From Prevotella sp. (lineage in GTDB: Bacteria; Bacteroidota; Bacteroidia; Bacteroidales; Bacteroidaceae), in NCBI GenBank assembly GCA_017554105.1, contig JAFZIY010000003.1:1-49311 (forward strand): a stretch of DNA of 49,311 nt. The letters are read 5' to 3'. The notes beneath the pieces are model-generated. The model ran no database searches. It saw only the letters and a program-made list of their open reading frames with translations, and was not told where the DNA came from. Made by a program: the position numbers and the translations under genes. Below, in pieces: positions 7,932 through 16,404 of the stretch. Each line of letters starts with the position of its first letter. Position 1 is the stretch's first letter.

Positions 7932-10214
7932 CTATTCGCTGTCGCCGCCACCTCCACTGCTCTCACCGCCTTTCACGTCATCATTGCTGATGGAGCGCTC
8001 GGCTTTCCTTACGCTGGCCTTCAGTTCACCGATGCGGTAACTGACGTTGAGGGAGAAGGATTGGTTAACATTCTTCGACCAACTGTCTGCATGGAAGGAG
8101 GTATCCTCCGTCGTGTAATTGTATCGCTTGTATTTCTTTAGGAAATTCGAGGCAGAGATTGTCAGGTTAAGACGGTTTTTCAACCACGACTTCTGGACGC
8201 TCATGCTGTAACTGCTATAACTGCTGCCACGTCCTTGTAAGTTGATGTTTGGCGTTATGCCATAGAAGTTAAAGGTCAGTCGCCAGTCCTTTGGAAGCGT
8301 CTGCTGTGCACCGCCATAGGCGAAGAGGCTCCAGCCGTGATTGGAGAGGGTGCCGCCATCATCCATATCTGTATAGGAGAGCCGTCCGTTGACATAGATA
8401 CGGGTGTTTTTGGTGGCATTCCAGTTGACGTAAGTATTCAGGTTGATAGCCTGACTGCGCCCAATATTCTCGTAGGTGGTGTAGAGCACGTCCTTTCCCG
8501 TCGGGTTCTTCAGACCTGGAATCTGCGTATCTGGCATCATCCTCACGACGTTCTCAATGCTGTTGTTGGTGAATCCGTAGCGCAGGGCGAGGTTGATATT
8601 GAACTTCGGCGTGAAATTGCTGTAACTGAGGTTAAACGAATGACTCTTCTCGCTGTCAAGGTGGGAATTACCCTGATGGATATTGGTGGGCGTGGAGTCG
8701 TCGAGATATGGATTGAGATACCATATGCCTGGACGGTAGATGCGCATATCATAGCCCAATCGCAGATTGGAGGTTTGCGTCAGTTTGTAGCCGATGCTGG
8801 CAGAGGGCACATAATCGTTGAAATGCTTTTTGAAGTCGTCGCCACGTCCCAGTTTGTACTCCACATCCTGCAAGGTATGCTCGTAGCGCAGACCTAAGCG
8901 TCCAGACAGTTTATTCAGTTTCAGTCCGTAGCCGAAATAGGCCGCAAAGATATCATTACGATGCTTATAGTGTGAGGAGTGGTCTCGGTCGAATTCATAA
9001 TCACCGCTGTCATAGGCTGTTCGCTCATATCGGTCATTCTCCGAGGAGTTGTTACGCAGGATGTATTTCAAACCAGTCTCCAAGGTGTGGATCTTGGCGA
9101 AGGGCGTGGTATAGTCTATCTGGAAGGTATGTTCCATCGTACGCTCGTTGCCGTCGTTATACTGATTCTTCAAGCGCAGAAGGAAGTTTTCCCAACCGTC
9201 GGCGGCCTGCATATCGAGGTAATCGATGTGGGACTCGCTCTTGTCTGGCTCATGCTCAATCTTATACGAAAATGTCAGCAGGCGTTCAGGCACAGAGAAA
9301 CTGCGCTGATAGTCGATGCCGCCGTCAATGTAACCATAGTTATTCTTGGAATGATTGTTGGTTGCATATCTGTAAAGCGGTGTCTGTTTAAGGGGTGAGG
9401 TGGCAAGGGTAGTACCGTCACCGATGCTCTTGTTACCGCCGTTATAAAGGTCAAACGAGGCGGTGAGCAATCGGAGGGTGTCAATCTCATAGCTCGCCTC
9501 GAAGGAGCCGAACTGTGAGTGTCCGTGTCCCTTGGATGTGCTTCCGCTTTCAAGGTCAGACGATGAATCGGTGATGTTGCCGATGGTCTTCCGACTACTG
9601 CCAGAATAACTGCGGGGAGAGTTGTAGTAGTTATAACTATAACGCCCACTCATCATCAGTTTACCGCTTTTGACAGTGGCGTATGTGCTGCCGCCGGCAC
9701 TTCGATTGCTGACGTTCCCGCTAAAGGTGGCGGTATAGCCTTCAATACGTTGTCCGTGGGTGATGATGTTCAGGATACCCCCTACACCCTCAGCATCATA
9801 TTTCGGGCCAGGGTTGGTGATGACCTCAATCTTCTTGATGCTGGTGGCAGGCATGCTCTTCAGCACTTCCTTCGGATTGTTTGACATCATCTGGTTGGGC
9901 TTGTTGTTTACATAGATCTTAAACGAACTGGAGCCGTTAACCTGTATGTTGTCTTCGCCATCCACCGTTACCATCGGTATCTTACGCAGCATCTCAATCA
10001 CTGTGTTCGACTTCGAATCAGGGTCGTTCTCGATGTCATAGGTGATTTTGTCGATATCAGACTTCACGAGTGACTTCTGTTTGACAATCTCTACACCTTG
10101 TAGTTCCATTGACTTGTAAATACTATCGGCACGCAGTGAGTCGGCCTTTGTCTGTGCTGAAGCGCTGAGCAGTGATAAAAGAGTAGCGATAAGTATAAAA
10201 ATGAATCTCTTCAT
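7932..10214 (-). CDS. Outer-membrane beta-barrel receptor (TonB-receptor-like, OMP_b-brl_3 type)
   Basis: The start is placed at the ATG at 10214. It follows an AAAGGA Shine-Dalgarno-like sequence and begins a clean signal peptide (MKRFIFILIATLLSLLSASAQ), giving 760 residues. A plug-like domain comes first (about 35-145: IEMLRKIPMVTVDGEDNIQV..., IEVITNPGPKYDAEGVGGIL). A long beta-barrel of alternating aromatic strands then runs to the end, as in the outer membrane beta-barrel family proteins of Bacteroidetes. No TonB box is obvious. The C-terminus carries a short tail rich in Gly and Ser (SISNDDVKGG...), which I believe is common in this family. It lies 198 nt after the TraB/GumN gene, behind its own probable promoter. 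Ligand unknown. Confidence 0.85.
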   Translation of the reverse strand: MKRFIFILIATLLSLLSASAQTKADSLRADSIYKSMELQGVEIVKQKSLVKSDIDKITYDIENDPDSKSNTVIEMLRKIPMVTVDGEDNIQVNGSSSFKIYVNNKPNQMMSNNPKEVLKSMPATSIKKIEVITNPGPKYDAEGVGGILNIITHGQRIEGYTATFSGNVSNRSAGGSTYATVKSGKLMMSGRYSYNYYNSPRSYSGSSRKTIGNITDSSSDLESGSTSKGHGHSQFGSFEASYEIDTLRLLTASFDLYNGGNKSIGDGTTLATSPLKQTPLYRYATNNHSKNNYGYIDGGIDYQRSFSVPERLLTFSYKIEHEPDKSESHIDYLDMQAADGWENFLLRLKNQYNDGNERTMEHTFQIDYTTPFAKIHTLETGLKYILRNNSSENDRYERTAYDSGDYEFDRDHSSHYKHRNDIFAAYFGYGLKLNKLSGRLGLRYEHTLQDVEYKLGRGDDFKKHFNDYVPSASIGYKLTQTSNLRLGYDMRIYRPGIWYLNPYLDDSTPTNIHQGNSHLDSEKSHSFNLSYSNFTPKFNINLALRYGFTNNSIENVVRMMPDTQIPGLKNPTGKDVLYTTYENIGRSQAINLNTYVNWNATKNTRIYVNGRLSYTDMDDGGTLSNHGWSLFAYGGAQQTLPKDWRLTFNFYGITPNINLQGRGSSYSSYSMSVQKSWLKNRLNLTISASNFLKKYKRYNYTTEDTSFHADSWSKNVNQSFSLNVSYRIGELKASVRKAERSISNDDVKGGESSGGGGDSE

Positions 10215-10277
10215 ACGTCCTTTGTTTATTTCTTTACTATTATTTTGTATTATCAATGTGGCGAAGTTACAAAAGGT

Positions 10278-10411
10278 TACACATAAAACCTTTGGCATTA
10301 CAAAAAAAAATGCTGTCGAGGGTGAAAGTCTCAACTTAGGTTGAGAGTTTTTGTTAAAAATGTGGGTTGGTAAACCACAAACTCGCCCTCGAACGAGAAC
10401 TAAATGATGTG
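10278..10411 (-). ncRNA. Branched RNA structure with T tract after the TraB/GumN gene
   Basis: An outer 7-bp stem (TCGAGGG 10316-10322 with CCCTCGA 10386-10392) encloses three small hairpins: 10329-10346 (TCTCAAC/GTTGAGA), about 10349-10360 (T-run/A-run) and 10361-10379 (TGTGG/CCACA). On the minus strand it is followed by nine T residues (10302-10310), so it could act as an elaborate terminator between the TraB/GumN and receptor genes. It may instead be a processed small RNA or a cis element. Boundaries are approximate. Confidence 0.45.
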
Positions 10412-11368
10412 TTACCTATCATCGCTGATGCCATGATTCATGTCTATCTGCTCTATTTCGTAGCCCGCCTTGCGTAGCAGGTTTATAATGCCAAACTCGC
10501 CTATCAGATGACCGGAGCCGAAGACGACAAGTGTGGGAGCCTCGTGCATGGCGCTGGTTATCATAGGCAGCCATTTCTCATTGCGGTTTTGGAATAGAGT
10601 AGGGGCCTTGTCTATTTCAGAAAGCCATTTGCTGTCAGTCTTAAAACTATTGTAGTCGCCTTTTTTCCAGTACTCTGCCACTTGCATAGTGTTAGTAATC
10701 TCATCGATAACTTGTTGCCTGCGCTGCTCGAAATTATTCAGGAACGACATCAGAGAGTCCACCTGCGTGTCCATGCTTTCCATCCATTTGTCGCGCATCT
10801 TTGTAAGACTGTCTTGACTCTGTATTTGGTCGAGTTGTCCAAGTGTCATACCACGTTCCTTGGCTCTCTCGATACAGACTAAATCCATGGGCGTGCCCAC
10901 CATGCCTAACTCTGGATGTTTACTCATCTCCTCTGTAGCAAAGATTAATGAGAATGTGGTGAGGAAAACAAATGGTTGGTAGTTCCATGTCGTTTTCATC
11001 AGCGAATCCGTTAGATTGACGTGGAAAGTCTCGTTAAACCGAGTGTTCAGGATATCTGTCTGTTCCTTGCTCAGTACGTCGAAGATGGTTTTGCCCTCAG
11101 GAAGCGTTGTCGCCTGCTTTCCCGCGTTTTTCATTTCGTTTATCTTCTGCTGGTCGCTAATGTCATACTCAAAATAGATCTGTTCACATTCAGCCTCAGC
11201 CTTTAGATACTCGGGAATACTGTCAAGTATACTTCCGTCTAATGTGTGGATGGAGCCCAGTATATACGATGGTTTCTCAAGGCCTCCGCCTTTAATCTTG
11301 AATAGGAACTGGGCATTCGCAGTGGTGGCAATGATGCCAAGCAATGCGATGATAATAGTTTTCTTCAT
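10412..11368 (-). CDS. TraB/GumN family protein
   Basis: The start at 11368 begins a signal peptide (MKKTIIIALLGIIATTANAQ) and gives 318 residues. A longer frame to 11548 would overlap the upstream gene and lacks any signal sequence, so it is rejected. TraB/GumN hallmarks are SYILGSIHTLDGS (His41) near the N-terminus and VVFGSGHLIGEFGI near the C-terminus (His287). The family includes metal-dependent Tiki/TraB hydrolases, some of which are peptidases; for most bacterial members the substrate is unknown. It is part of the ECF sigma-factor block, 74 nt after the exported unknown protein, and followed by a branched terminator-like structure. Confidence 0.85.
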   Translation of the reverse strand: MKKTIIIALLGIIATTANAQFLFKIKGGGLEKPSYILGSIHTLDGSILDSIPEYLKAEAECEQIYFEYDISDQQKINEMKNAGKQATTLPEGKTIFDVLSKEQTDILNTRFNETFHVNLTDSLMKTTWNYQPFVFLTTFSLIFATEEMSKHPELGMVGTPMDLVCIERAKERGMTLGQLDQIQSQDSLTKMRDKWMESMDTQVDSLMSFLNNFEQRRQQVIDEITNTMQVAEYWKKGDYNSFKTDSKWLSEIDKAPTLFQNRNEKWLPMITSAMHEAPTLVVFGSGHLIGEFGIINLLRKAGYEIEQIDMNHGISDDR

Positions 11369-11442
11369 TTTATAGTTGTTATTATCTGACTTTCTTCTAG
11401 CCTCGGCATATTCGATGACCTCTGAGGAATTATCTCTGAATA

Positions 11443-12630
11443 CTATTTTACGACTATCCTCGGATGATACTTGAACAGTTTCTGGTTTTCGCGGAGTTGC
11501 TGGATGCTGATGTCGGGAATCACAGTTCCAGACCAATTGGCACCCCATGCGTTGAAGGGCTCTCCATCTGGCACGACGTAGGTGATGGTATATACATTGG
11601 AAGGCAACGGATCGAAAACCATCATATATGCCACATAGTCACCGGCATTTCCTTCCATAAAGAACAGTTCGTCAAGGGGAAGTCCCTGTACTTCGCGGAT
11701 TTTGTACTGATGGCCTGCATTGTCAAGCAGTTTGATGTCGTGCTCGAAACTCCAATACTCAGTGGTCCAGTTCTGTTCGTAGCCGATGGCGAGATAGGTG
11801 GCTTCGGGCGTGCGCCACAGTGCCATCGTACCATCCTTCAGAGGCTTGATGAGGTGGGCATCTGTCATCACCTTCCATGTGTTCCAGTTCTGCATGTCGT
11901 AGGGCTTGTCCTCGCTCATGTGCTCTTTCAGCATACGAGGTTTGTGTAACTGCGGTATGGTGTCGTAGGTATACTCGAGCGAGCCGGAAAACTCATGTTG
12001 AATGGTGACAGGGGTGCCCATCATCCCCCAGTTGGGAAGACCATAGATTCTTACTACCTTAGTTGTTTCGGCCAGAGGTGCAAAGAAAACCTTCAGGTCG
12101 ACCACATCGCCCTTCTTTGCCCTGATGGTAAAATGCTTGCGGTAGGTGTCAGGCTCCGTACGGCGGATACGGTATTGCGCACCAGTCTCCTGATCCACGA
12201 GACATGTCTCCTCGGATGTCAGCCACATATTGGTCACCTCGTCGGCAGGCATGCGGAAGTAACAGTGCAGCACTGTCTCATTGTTTTCTTCAGTCAGTCG
12301 CCAACTCATAGGTATATAGGACACATCATGCGGTAAGTTTGTCATCTCTGGGAAGACCTTCAGGATATCCTTCTCTATGGCGACATTCTCTACTTCGCAA
12401 TAGTCCTTGATCCACTCCATATTCGTCATGTGCCATGTGGCAGTGGTCTTATTCCCCTGGCCAGTCTTAACTGCAGGACTAGATACGAGCATCATGCCTT
12501 TTGCATACTCCTTCAGTCCAGTTGTTTTCTCTTGGGAAGTGTAGTTGACCGTCACATTAAGTGTTTTCGGTTGTGCCTGCAAGGTGATACCTGTCATTGC
12601 CAAGAGGCTTATTAAAATGATTCTTTTCAT
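11443..12630 (-). CDS. Exported protein of unknown function
   Basis: The 395-residue protein has signal peptide MKRIILISLLAMTGITLQAQ. I do not recognise a domain. The body is rich in Trp, Tyr and Thr with predicted beta strands; segments such as CLVDQETGAQYRIRRTEPD, and later HQYKIREVQGLPLDE, look like two related beta-sandwich repeats. It lies 12 nt after the anti-sigma-factor gene, so it is probably the first structural gene under the sigma factor. It could be a periplasmic sensor or envelope protein; there is no direct evidence. Confidence 0.75.
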   Translation of the reverse strand: MKRIILISLLAMTGITLQAQPKTLNVTVNYTSQEKTTGLKEYAKGMMLVSSPAVKTGQGNKTTATWHMTNMEWIKDYCEVENVAIEKDILKVFPEMTNLPHDVSYIPMSWRLTEENNETVLHCYFRMPADEVTNMWLTSEETCLVDQETGAQYRIRRTEPDTYRKHFTIRAKKGDVVDLKVFFAPLAETTKVVRIYGLPNWGMMGTPVTIQHEFSGSLEYTYDTIPQLHKPRMLKEHMSEDKPYDMQNWNTWKVMTDAHLIKPLKDGTMALWRTPEATYLAIGYEQNWTTEYWSFEHDIKLLDNAGHQYKIREVQGLPLDELFFMEGNAGDYVAYMMVFDPLPSNVYTITYVVPDGEPFNAWGANWSGTVIPDISIQQLRENQKLFKYHPRIVVK

Positions 12631-12642
12631 AGGATTTCGTCT

Positions 12643-13551
12643 TTAAAAACGTGTTGAATGAGAGTTGTTATTTGTCAGTTGTTCGCGATATTTCTGATAA
12701 CAGGAAGATGAAACATTTGCTTCTGTCGGAGAGTGAGTACAGTATAGCAGGATGCGGTCATCATTGACGCGCTCGGCTATCCATAGGTATTTCTGTCCTT
12801 TGCGTTGATCTTTCAGGGTGAAGAAGAGTTGCTGGTGGGAGAAGTTCAGCAGGTAGCCTGGTGTCTTGCTGTCGTACCAGCAGGCTATTTGCAGCAGTCG
12901 TCCGAATACGTCAATCTCTTTGTTGTCTGGGAATACATAGGCCACTGTGGTAGCATTGCCGTCTTTTGGATCGGAACACTCTAGTTTGGTCTGCTTAATG
13001 TCATAATGGCTGGCAAACTTCGAAATGAACTCATCCATGCGAGCAGGATCCTGATATATGGTGTCTTGTGCAACGCTATAGGCGGCGTAATGGAGATTGG
13101 GTTCTGTTCTCGTTACAGGGGTAGTAGTCGTTTGGGGCTGCGTCTCCGGTTCCACTACTTTCTCCGGTTCTTTCGTCGAGGGCTTGATGTCTTGTGCTAT
13201 GTGTGCCGATGGCGCATTATATAAGTTCTGCTTTGGAGTACATATTTCGATGGTATCGAGTCTCGTGGGTTGTGGTTCACGAGGCTGTACCTCATGTTTT
13301 TCTGTTCCAGTAAGAAGATTATTGTCCTTTGTGCCGCTTCCTTGATTCATCATCACCGTGGTGCCTATACCTATTATTAATAATATAATGGCAGCTACAG
13401 CCATCCAGCGCCGGCGCATGCCAGTGCCTTTCTTGGTGGCAATCTCCTTCATGATGTTGTCGCAGAAGTCAGCATGCAGTTCGGTTTTCGTCCTTCTGGC
13501 TTCCCTTCTTTTCAGGGCTTCTCTTATGTCTGTATCTTTCAGTTCATTCAT
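12643..13551 (-). CDS. Membrane-anchored putative anti-sigma factor
   Basis: The 302-residue protein has a charged cytoplasmic N-terminus (about 1-48: MNELKDTDIREALKRREARR...), one transmembrane helix (about 50-68, MAVAAIILLIIGIGTTVMM) and a periplasmic domain of about 230 residues with a Pro/Thr-rich linker. This topology, and an 8-nt overlap with the ECF sigma-factor gene just upstream, identify it as the likely cognate anti-sigma factor. It lacks a recognisable ZAS or FecR signature, so the call rests on topology and position. The periplasmic part would sense an envelope signal and control release of the sigma factor (inference from the general mechanism). Confidence 0.72.
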   Translation of the reverse strand: MNELKDTDIREALKRREARRTKTELHADFCDNIMKEIATKKGTGMRRRWMAVAAIILLIIGIGTTVMMNQGSGTKDNNLLTGTEKHEVQPREPQPTRLDTIEICTPKQNLYNAPSAHIAQDIKPSTKEPEKVVEPETQPQTTTTPVTRTEPNLHYAAYSVAQDTIYQDPARMDEFISKFASHYDIKQTKLECSDPKDGNATTVAYVFPDNKEIDVFGRLLQIACWYDSKTPGYLLNFSHQQLFFTLKDQRKGQKYLWIAERVNDDRILLYCTHSPTEANVSSSCYQKYREQLTNNNSHSTRF

Positions 13552-14173
13552 TTTCTTTCTGTTTGATCATCTGTAAGAGTTTCTTTCTTATTCGATGGAG
13601 GCGTGCGGACAATGTGTTTGCTTCAGCATCCATAATGTAGGCGATTTCTCGCAACGGACGGTCCTCGTAATAATAGAGGTGTAGCAGCAGGCGCTCGTTA
13701 GGCTGAAGGTCGTCCATGGCCTCTTCCATCAGTGCGATACGCTCTTCACGGCCTGTTGACAGTTCCTCTTCATCTGTTATGGGAATGTCGGAGATATCGA
13801 CATAGTGTATCTGTTGGCGACTCAGGCGATTCAGCGACTCATGGTATGCTATGCGGCATAGCCATGTGTAGAATGACGATTGGAATCCGAACGATGACAG
13901 CGAGCGGAATGCTTTCACAAAGGCATCTTGCGCCACTTCCTTGGCATCCTCGCTATCAGACACTATCCGCGAGGTAAAGTCGAGCACTTGTTGTGAATAG
14001 GTGTTTACGAACCAGGCATATTCCTCACGCTTGCCGTCGAGTATTCGGCCGATGCGTTGCCGTTCACTTTGCGTCTGTACATCACGGCTTGACCCGTCAT
14101 GCAAGCATGATGGCTCTCGCTGTTCCGTCCTTTCACCTTGTGTCCGTCCATCTATGCCGATGATCTCGCTCAT
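13544..14173 (-). CDS. ECF-type RNA polymerase sigma factor
   Basis: The 209-residue protein has sigma region 2 at about 50-115 (YSQQVLDFTSRIVSDSEDAKEVAQDAFVKAF, then SFYTWLCRIAYHESLNRL) and sigma region 4 at about 150-205 (LQPNERLLLHLYYYEDRPLREIA...LHRIRKKL). The layout is the normal ECF one lacking regions 1 and 3. The first 40 residues are a polar extension, so a later start is possible but no better ATG is close. It heads the leftward block of exported proteins and overlaps the anti-sigma gene by 8 nt. It probably directs transcription of its own block in response to an envelope signal. Confidence 0.9.
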   Translation of the reverse strand: MSEIIGIDGRTQGERTEQREPSCLHDGSSRDVQTQSERQRIGRILDGKREEYAWFVNTYSQQVLDFTSRIVSDSEDAKEVAQDAFVKAFRSLSSFGFQSSFYTWLCRIAYHESLNRLSRQQIHYVDISDIPITDEEELSTGREERIALMEEAMDDLQPNERLLLHLYYYEDRPLREIAYIMDAEANTLSARLHRIRKKLLQMIKQKENE

Positions 14174-14220
14174 TCTACTTAATAGACAAGGGTTATTCTA
14201 AAATATGACAGGTTATTATG

Positions 14221-14263
14221 TTAAAAAAACAAAACACCTATTCCGTAGGTGTATGCAAAATTA
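14221..14263 (-). promoter_or_regulatory. Promoter followed by hairpin and T tract upstream of the sigma factor
   Basis: On the minus strand TAATTTTG (14263-14256) is followed almost at once by a 7-bp hairpin (ACACCTA/TAGGTGT, loop CGGAA) and a T-rich run (14231-14221), about 50 nt before the sigma-factor ATG. This looks like a promoter with a promoter-proximal attenuator, or the start of a very short RNA. The -33 box is not clear. Confidence 0.45.
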
Positions 14264-14327
14264 CACAATCTTATTAAAAACGTGATATTTTCTTTTCGAT
14301 ACTCCATTTTGTTATGCTTTTTTTTTA

Positions 14328-14335
14328 TAATTTTG
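14328..14335 (+). promoter_or_regulatory. Promoter -7 element for the ThrE-like exporter
   Basis: TAATTTTG followed by CACTC, 87 nt upstream of the exporter start. TTTG occurs at 14308-14311 but with a shorter spacer (16 nt) than usual. Confidence 0.5.
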
Positions 14336-14422
14336 CACTCGAAATTCCAATAAGCATGATAATGATGCGTCTTGGAATGGTAAAAACTGTTCGCTGTACA
14401 CAAAAATAGTAGATAAAACATA

Positions 14423-15796
14423 ATGGAAAGTACGCCCCAACTTAGACGACTCGACCTGATGCTTCGTACCGGTTGCCTATTGATGGAGAATGGTGCCGAC
14501 ACGAGTCGCACACTGCGACTTATGAAGCGCGTGGCCTTGCTCTACGGCATTCCGGAAAAGCATCTTCACATCTATGTCAACTATAACATACTGATGGCTA
14601 ATCTTTCCTATCCTGACCATTCGTACACGAAATTCCAGAGAATTGAGAAACATGAGATAAACCTCAACGTGATTCGCGAGTTGAGTATCCTCACAATGGA
14701 GACCGTACGACAAGACTGTCCTCCAGATGTCTTTGAGCAGCACCTGGACAGAATTGACAACATGAAGCGCCAGTACAGTCCTTGGCAGGTTGCCATTGGC
14801 GGTGGACTGGCCTGTGGCGGTTTCTGTGTTCAGTTTGGTGGCGACTGGCAGGCTTTCTTCTATGCATCTCTGGCGGCCATGCTTGGCTTGCGACTCCGTG
14901 AGTGGTTGGGCCGTAAGGGAAATAACAAATATGTCAACATAGGTATTGTGGCATTTGTTTCCACGTTGTTGGCGTGGATTTTCGGAATGATTTCCGAGAG
15001 CATTGCCTCTGCTGTTCCGCAGTTGTCGGCTCTCTATTCCGACACCCCTTGGCATGCCCTCATGGCATGTGCCTTGTTTATTGTTCCTGGTGTACCGCTC
15101 ATCAATTTCATCAGTGACATGCTTTCCGATTTCACGCAGGTGGGCATTACGCGTGCCGTGAACACCCTTGCAATACTAATTGCCATGGCTTTCGGCATCG
15201 GTTTCGCCATTCAAGTGTGTGGTATCGACAATTTCGTGCGCGACCTGACGATGGTGCCTCATCATGCCTATGTCACATATATGGTGGCTGCCGCTATCTC
15301 GGCAGTGGGCTTCTCCTTCATCTTCAATGTCCCGCGTCATTTGCTATGGGTAGTCGCTATCGGTGGTATAATTGCCATATGCACACGAAACTTCGTCAGC
15401 CTGGGTCCGAGCAGTGGTAACATAGGTCTCGACTTCGGTCCCATCGTTGGTACATTTGTCGGTTCTGTTCTCGTGAGTGTCATTGTATGTAGCATAGTGC
15501 GACGTACCCACACTCCTCACCAGTGCCTCTCCATCCCCAGTGTCATCCCTATGATTCCTGGTGTGCTGATGTATCGTGCCCTTTTCGCTTTCATTAATAT
15601 GCATGGTGTGGTAGGTGAGGTGACGGTAGCAGTGAACAATGCCATCCAGTCATCGCTTATTATCCTGTGTATTGCCCTCGGAGTAGCCATTCCCAATATC
15701 TTCTTCCGTCGCATGATTAGTCCGCGCCGTGAGCGGGAAATGTTGGAGAACCTTATAAAGAGATACCAGCAGCAAGCCAATGAAGGGGAGGATTAG
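14423..15796 (+). CDS. Threonine/serine exporter (ThrE-like) family membrane protein
   Basis: The 457-residue protein joins both halves of the ThrE family. The N-terminal soluble and catalytic-like half (about 1-110: DLMLRTGCLLMENGADTSRTLRLM, then IYVNYNILMAN) is followed by about five helices. A second hydrophobic domain (about 290-430) carries FVSLGPSSGNIGLDFGPIVGTFVGS. The family exports threonine and serine by proton antiport; related proteins export other dicarboxylic acids, so the substrate is not certain. The single-chain form is the usual Corynebacterium ThrE layout, while many Bacteroidetes and Firmicutes split it in two. The start ATG is 87 nt after a good -7 element. It is divergent from the sigma-factor block and has no obvious operon partner. 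Confidence 0.85.
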   Translation: MESTPQLRRLDLMLRTGCLLMENGADTSRTLRLMKRVALLYGIPEKHLHIYVNYNILMANLSYPDHSYTKFQRIEKHEINLNVIRELSILTMETVRQDCPPDVFEQHLDRIDNMKRQYSPWQVAIGGGLACGGFCVQFGGDWQAFFYASLAAMLGLRLREWLGRKGNNKYVNIGIVAFVSTLLAWIFGMISESIASAVPQLSALYSDTPWHALMACALFIVPGVPLINFISDMLSDFTQVGITRAVNTLAILIAMAFGIGFAIQVCGIDNFVRDLTMVPHHAYVTYMVAAAISAVGFSFIFNVPRHLLWVVAIGGIIAICTRNFVSLGPSSGNIGLDFGPIVGTFVGSVLVSVIVCSIVRRTHTPHQCLSIPSVIPMIPGVLMYRALFAFINMHGVVGEVTVAVNNAIQSSLIILCIALGVAIPNIFFRRMISPRREREMLENLIKRYQQQANEGED

Positions 15797-15880
15797 TATT
15801 GTTCGCCTATGACCAAGACGTTAATAATAGATTAAATGTAACATAAACACAAACCCTAAACACTTAAACATTACCCAATT

Positions 15881-16357
15881 ATGAAAAAGTATCTTATTTT
15901 ATTATTGTTGTCATGCATCGCATTAGGTGCCAGTGCACAAACAAAGAAAAAGGTTACCAGGCAAAAGGCTAAGGTAACGCAAAAGGCCCGTACTCCGGAG
16001 CAAATGGTGATAGGCAGGCACATGTTGAGTCTGCAATGGATTTCGTGGGACTATTTTGGATCGTGCAACATCACCAAAGAGGCAGACGGCAAGTTGCGTT
16101 GCAAGGGCGAGCAACTGTCGCGTGAGAACGACGACTATCTGCGTATTGACGGAGAGATAACCATTGTCGATGCCAAGCACTTGATATTCAATGGTACCAT
16201 CGCCTCGAAAATCTATCACATCAACGGTGGCAAGGAATGTCTGCGCGAGGGAACGTTTGATTTCGAGGCAACGCAGAACCGTAAGTTCTGGCGCTTGCAG
16301 CAAATGGAAAATCCGTGTGACCCGTGTACCGATTACGTAGATATCTATTTCAAATAA
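15881..16357 (+). CDS. Small secreted protein of unknown function
   Basis: The 158-residue protein has a signal peptide ending in ASAQ, followed by a very basic stretch (KKKVTRQKAKVTQKAR) and a beta-rich domain containing LRIDGEITIVDAKHLIFNGTI. Cysteines near the C-terminus (CDPC) could form a disulfide. I do not recognise the family. It is 84 nt downstream of the exporter, with a perfect terminator hairpin right after its stop. Confidence 0.75.
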   Translation: MKKYLILLLLSCIALGASAQTKKKVTRQKAKVTQKARTPEQMVIGRHMLSLQWISWDYFGSCNITKEADGKLRCKGEQLSRENDDYLRIDGEITIVDAKHLIFNGTIASKIYHINGGKECLREGTFDFEATQNRKFWRLQQMENPCDPCTDYVDIYFK

Positions 16358-16358
16358 T

Positions 16359-16398
16359 AAATTAAGCGATGCAAGGAAAACCTTGCATCGCTTAATTT
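16359..16398. terminator. Perfect 18-bp bidirectional terminator hairpin
   Basis: Arms 16359-16376 and 16381-16398 (core TTAAGCGATGCAAGG) are exact reverse complements with an AAAA loop, and the outer bases are A/T rich on both sides. It sits between two convergent genes. Confidence 0.85.
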
Positions 16399-16404
16399 GT
16401 GAGA

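Noticed and set aside
11369-11548. Longer N-terminus for the TraB/GumN gene
   Set aside because: It overlaps the upstream exported-protein gene by over 100 nt, and the downstream ATG at 11368 begins a perfect signal peptide.
14221-14511. 96-codon leftward frame overlapping the ThrE-like gene start
   Set aside because: It overlaps the exporter's 5' end and the divergent promoter region, and has no recognisable composition or domain.
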